Under the pieces are notes generated by a model. That model did no database searches and was not told the origin of the DNA. It worked only from the letters and a program-made list of their open reading frames with translations. The position numbers were made by a program, and so were the translations under genes. From a virus, in the IMG/VR virus record IMGVR_UViG_3300012936_002527, positions 1 to 25,185 of that record: a stretch of DNA of 25,185 bases. One strand, written 5' to 3'. Shown piece after piece: positions 22,182 through 25,185 of the stretch (position 1 is its first letter; every line of letters starts with the position of its first letter).

Positions 22182-23786
22182 ATGGCTGAAAAAGAATATA
22201 TTGTCACAGTAAAAGCCGGTGTTGATCTTAATGCATTTGATGCAGAAATGGTTGCAGCATTTGGCGATGAAACTATTCCAAGCAGAAGTGTTGAAATTGC
22301 AAACGCTCGTAAAGCCTCACAAAGAAACACACACTATTACTTGTCAGACGATGAAGCAACTACACTTGCTAACGACAGCAGAGTAATAGCAGTTGAGATT
22401 CCGCCAGACCAAAGAGATGATATTGAGATTACACTTAGAGCAAGGCAGTCAGGAACATTCTATAGAGGTGCAGGTAGTGCAGGTAACATTGATAACTGGG
22501 GACTTAAACGTTGTCAAAGTTTAACAGAAAACTATGGTAATGGTAGCACACCTTCCGGCGAACAAACTGTAACACAAATAACAGAAGATTACTTGTATCC
22601 ACTAGATGGTACAGGTGTTGATGTTGTTATTCAAGATTCGGGTATTGAACCCTTACATCCAGAATGGCAAGATGCTAACGGTGTTTCTAGATTAGTTGAG
22701 CTAGACTGGTATAATGGATTCAGCGGTGGCGGCTCAATGCCTGCAGAACATTACACAGACTATCACGGCCATGGAACACACTGCGCTGGTACAGTTGCAG
22801 GTAAAACATTTGGCTGGGCAAAGAATGCAAAAATATATGCAGTAAAGATGATTCCAGGAACAGCAGATCCTAATGGCGGTATTCCTATTTCAGATTGTTT
22901 TGATATTATTAGAGAATGGCACAATAACAAACCAGTTACAAGCACAGGATATAAAAGACCAACTATTGTTAATATGAGTTGGGGATACGGAACTAATATT
23001 CCTGCTGCAACAACGCCAGTAGGTGGAAGTTACAGAGGAACTACTTGGTTTTGGGGAACAACATACAATACCGTTGCCGACCTATGGGCAAACACAGGTG
23101 TTGTACCTTATGTAGGTTCAAGATGGAAAATACCTGTACAGGTTGCATCAGTTGATGCTGATGTAGAAGAACTTATTAACGCAGGAGTACATGTTTGTAT
23201 TGCAGCAGGAAATGATTACTACAAAGTTACAACTTCAGGAGAAATTGATTATAATAACACAGTTTCGTGGACTAGTTACGGAACACAGTTTTACAATAGA
23301 CCTCCTTCTCCATATGCAACAGGAGCATTTAACGTAGGAAACATTGACAGTAGAATTCTTAACGATCAAGATGTAACAAAGCCAGACAGTATGAAAGGCC
23401 CAGCAGTAACAATATGGGCACCTGGTACAAATATTATTAGTGCATGTTCACAGATATCAGAAATAGGTGGCCCAACACCATATAAATTAGATCCTTCGTT
23501 TGGACAGCAATCTATTAGTGGTACAAGTATGGCATGTCCGCAAGTATGTGGTGTAGGAGCATTACATTTACAAGCAAAGCCTGAACTAACACCAGCACAA
23601 TTAAAGCAAGAAATAGAAGCAAATTCACCACAAGCAATGTATTCAACAGGACTTTCAAATGATTATAATGCATATACTACTAGCATTATGGGTTCTGAAG
23701 GTAGAATATTATACAACAAATATAAGACAGATGAGTCACACAAAATTGAAGGCAGTGTTACTATCACAAACTTAGGTATCGCATAA
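22182..23786 (+). CDS. Subtilisin-like serine protease (S8 family), virion cluster
   Basis: A 534-residue peptidase with a complete S8 triad: Asp in 'VVIQDSGIEPLHPEW' (D152), His in 'YHGHGTHCAGTVAG' (H197), Ser in 'SISGTSMACPQVCG' (S449). The oxyanion Asn lies in 'CIAAGND' (N344). Residues 1-75 ('EYIVTVKAGVDLNAFDAEM' to 'SRVIAVEIPP') look like an I9-type propeptide that would fold and inhibit the enzyme until cleaved. There is no signal peptide, so it is made in the infected cell's cytoplasm. Flanked on both sides by fibre genes, it may ride on the particle and cleave host surface proteins, or mature fibre proteins. The serine active site is intact; the target is inferred. Confidence 0.9.
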   Translation: MAEKEYIVTVKAGVDLNAFDAEMVAAFGDETIPSRSVEIANARKASQRNTHYYLSDDEATTLANDSRVIAVEIPPDQRDDIEITLRARQSGTFYRGAGSAGNIDNWGLKRCQSLTENYGNGSTPSGEQTVTQITEDYLYPLDGTGVDVVIQDSGIEPLHPEWQDANGVSRLVELDWYNGFSGGGSMPAEHYTDYHGHGTHCAGTVAGKTFGWAKNAKIYAVKMIPGTADPNGGIPISDCFDIIREWHNNKPVTSTGYKRPTIVNMSWGYGTNIPAATTPVGGSYRGTTWFWGTTYNTVADLWANTGVVPYVGSRWKIPVQVASVDADVEELINAGVHVCIAAGNDYYKVTTSGEIDYNNTVSWTSYGTQFYNRPPSPYATGAFNVGNIDSRILNDQDVTKPDSMKGPAVTIWAPGTNIISACSQISEIGGPTPYKLDPSFGQQSISGTSMACPQVCGVGALHLQAKPELTPAQLKQEIEANSPQAMYSTGLSNDYNAYTTSIMGSEGRILYNKYKTDESHKIEGSVTITNLGIA

Positions 23787-23789
23787 ATA
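23782..23789 (+). promoter_or_regulatory. Candidate T4-type late promoter (CATAAATA)
   Basis: CATAAATA overlaps the stop codon of the protease gene and stands 19 bases before the next fibre gene, with a GAGG ribosome-binding sequence between them. It would give that gene a separate late transcript. Confidence 0.5.
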
Positions 23790-23808
23790 CAGTAGAGGAA
23801 CAAATATT

Positions 23809-25185
23809 ATGGCACTAGCATTTCCAAACAGTCCTTTAGTAGGAGACCAATATACAAGCGGTGGCGTTACATGGCAATGGAACGGTACAACTTGGGATAT
23901 CGTTATCTCTGGTGGAGGCGGTGGCGGCGGTGGTTCAAGCCTATCATTTGCTACTATTTCAGTATCAGGACAAGATAACGTTTCAGCAGACAGTGCAGCA
24001 GATACACTAACACTAGTTGCTGGCACAGGAATGTCTATCACTACAAATGCTAGTACAGATACGGTTACACTAACATCAAGCGGCGGCGGAGCAGGCGGAA
24101 ATATATTTTCAACTATCTCAACTGACACAGGTGCAGATGTTGTAGCAGATGCTTCAACAGATACATTGACACTTGTTGGCGGAACAAATATTCAATCAGT
24201 GGGTGATGCAGCGTTAGATAAAGTAACGCTTGATATGATTCCTTTTTCAATTGACTTTTTATCAGATGTAGATACTACAACAACAGTACCAACAACAGGA
24301 CAAGTTCTAAAGTGGAACGGTACATCTTGGGTGCCAGGTGTTGATAGTACAACAGGTGGCGCAGGTACTGATGCAGATACACTAGATGGTTTTGACAGTT
24401 CATACTTTTTAAATTATAATAACCTAAGTAACAAACCTAGTGTGTTAGCACTTACAGCCTTAAGCATTGGTGCTAATGCAACAGCATCAGGTAACGGTGG
24501 ACTTGCATATAATGATTCAACAGGTGTGTTTACTTACACACCACCTAATCTTTCAAGTTTCTTAACAAGTGTAGCATTTACTGACATAACAAGCAAACCA
24601 ACTACAATTGCAGGTTATGGAATTACAGATGCTTTTGATGGAGCATATAGCTCACTTACAGGTACTCCAAGTATTCCATCAAATAACAATCAGTTAATTA
24701 ACGGTGCAGGATACATCACAGGAATTGGTTCATTGTCTATTGATGCACTAAGTGATGTTGACACAACAACTGTTGCACCATCAAGCGGACAAGTACTTTC
24801 TTGGAACGGTAGTAACTGGGCACCATCAGCATCAGGTGGCGGCGGTGATGTAAACCAAAATGCGTTCTCTACTATTATGGTAGCAGGACAAAGTGATGTT
24901 GTAGCAGACACTCCAACTGACACACTAACACTTACAGCAGGTACAAACATTACACTTACAACAAATGCAAGTGGAGACAGTGTTACTATTACAGCATCAG
25001 GCGGTGGAGCAACTGACTTTGACGACTTAGGTGATGCAACATCGGCAGGATTAAAGATTTCAGATGTTTACTTGCCAGCAATTACACAATTGGTTGTTGG
25101 TTCTGGTGGTACTTCAACATATACTTTTGATCAATATTCTGGGGGCAATCCTACAATTTATGCAATTAGCGGAACAACTATTGCA
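23809..25185 (+). CDS. Modular tail-fibre protein, 5' part (continues past window)
   Basis: The ATG at 23809 follows a GAGG ribosome-binding sequence; the frame is open to the last base (459 codons seen, no stop). The N-terminus 'MALAFPNSPLVGDQYTSGGV' then 'WQWNGTTWDI' and an eight-Gly linker is a common fibre opening. Two imperfect duplicated blocks follow. One is about 50 residues, of the type 'F-(A/S)-T-I ... DTLTL ... GT' (near 46-92, 99-125 and 352-398). The other is 'LSDVDTTT ... GQVL-(K/S)-WNG-x-x-W' (near 150-174 and 313-337). The second block is shared with the fibre gene at 20439. Other modules are 'DADTLDGFDSSYFL' and 'IAGYGITDAF', common in T4-like phage fibres. A trimeric distal-fibre role is likely. 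Confidence 0.8.
   Translation, partial: MALAFPNSPLVGDQYTSGGVTWQWNGTTWDIVISGGGGGGGGSSLSFATISVSGQDNVSADSAADTLTLVAGTGMSITTNASTDTVTLTSSGGGAGGNIFSTISTDTGADVVADASTDTLTLVGGTNIQSVGDAALDKVTLDMIPFSIDFLSDVDTTTTVPTTGQVLKWNGTSWVPGVDSTTGGAGTDADTLDGFDSSYFLNYNNLSNKPSVLALTALSIGANATASGNGGLAYNDSTGVFTYTPPNLSSFLTSVAFTDITSKPTTIAGYGITDAFDGAYSSLTGTPSIPSNNNQLINGAGYITGIGSLSIDALSDVDTTTVAPSSGQVLSWNGSNWAPSASGGGGDVNQNAFSTIMVAGQSDVVADTPTDTLTLTAGTNITLTTNASGDSVTITASGGGATDFDDLGDATSAGLKISDVYLPAITQLVVGSGGTSTYTFDQYSGGNPTIYAISGTTIA

Overview
The window looks like part of a T4-like (myovirus) genome from a marine bacteriophage of the cyanophage/pelagiphage type. The evidence is the AT-rich sequence, tightly packed genes with ATGA and TAATG overlaps, repetitive tail-fibre and virion proteins, and six copies of the T4-type late promoter motif NATAAATA at gene boundaries. 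The clade-typical accessory families (2-oxoglutarate/Fe(II) oxygenases and viral flavin-dependent 'tryptophan' halogenases) point the same way. The host cannot be fixed from this window. No integrase, tRNA, CRISPR array, insertion sequence or ribosomal gene was seen.

Layout. (1) Positions 1-5424, plus strand: virion and fibre genes. These are the 3' end of a large structural protein, two small structural proteins, three tandem paralogous glycine/histidine-rich adhesin-like proteins, and a 170-residue accessory protein, closed by a strong TTCG-loop terminator (5451-5475). (2) Positions 5538-14456, plus strand: a 13-gene, almost gapless operon. It opens with a canonical flavin-dependent halogenase, then a beta-rich protein and a small coiled-coil protein, then ten genes of the double-stranded beta-helix 2OG-oxygenase/JmjC kind, one of them degenerate. 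(3) Positions 20352-14457, minus strand: a convergent operon with two 2OG oxygenases, three further halogenase paralogues that depart from the canonical motifs, and a 52-residue protein. (4) Positions 20439-25185, plus strand: fibre genes resume, with a modular fibre protein, a subtilisin-like protease with an intact triad, and a second modular fibre protein that runs off the window.

The notable biology is a dense oxidative-tailoring island inserted between tail-fibre genes: four predicted FADH2-dependent halogenases and twelve oxygenase-fold proteins (eleven with plausible metal ligands). Such genes occur singly or in small numbers in marine T4-like phages, and one viral halogenase (VirX1 of cyanophage Syn10) has been shown to halogenate small molecules, preferring iodide. 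The substrate of this cluster is not evident. It could tailor a small metabolite, a host surface glycan or lipid, or proteins including the phage's own fibres. No flavin reductase, NRPS/PKS or obvious precursor peptide lies in the window, so the FADH2 source and substrate must come from elsewhere.
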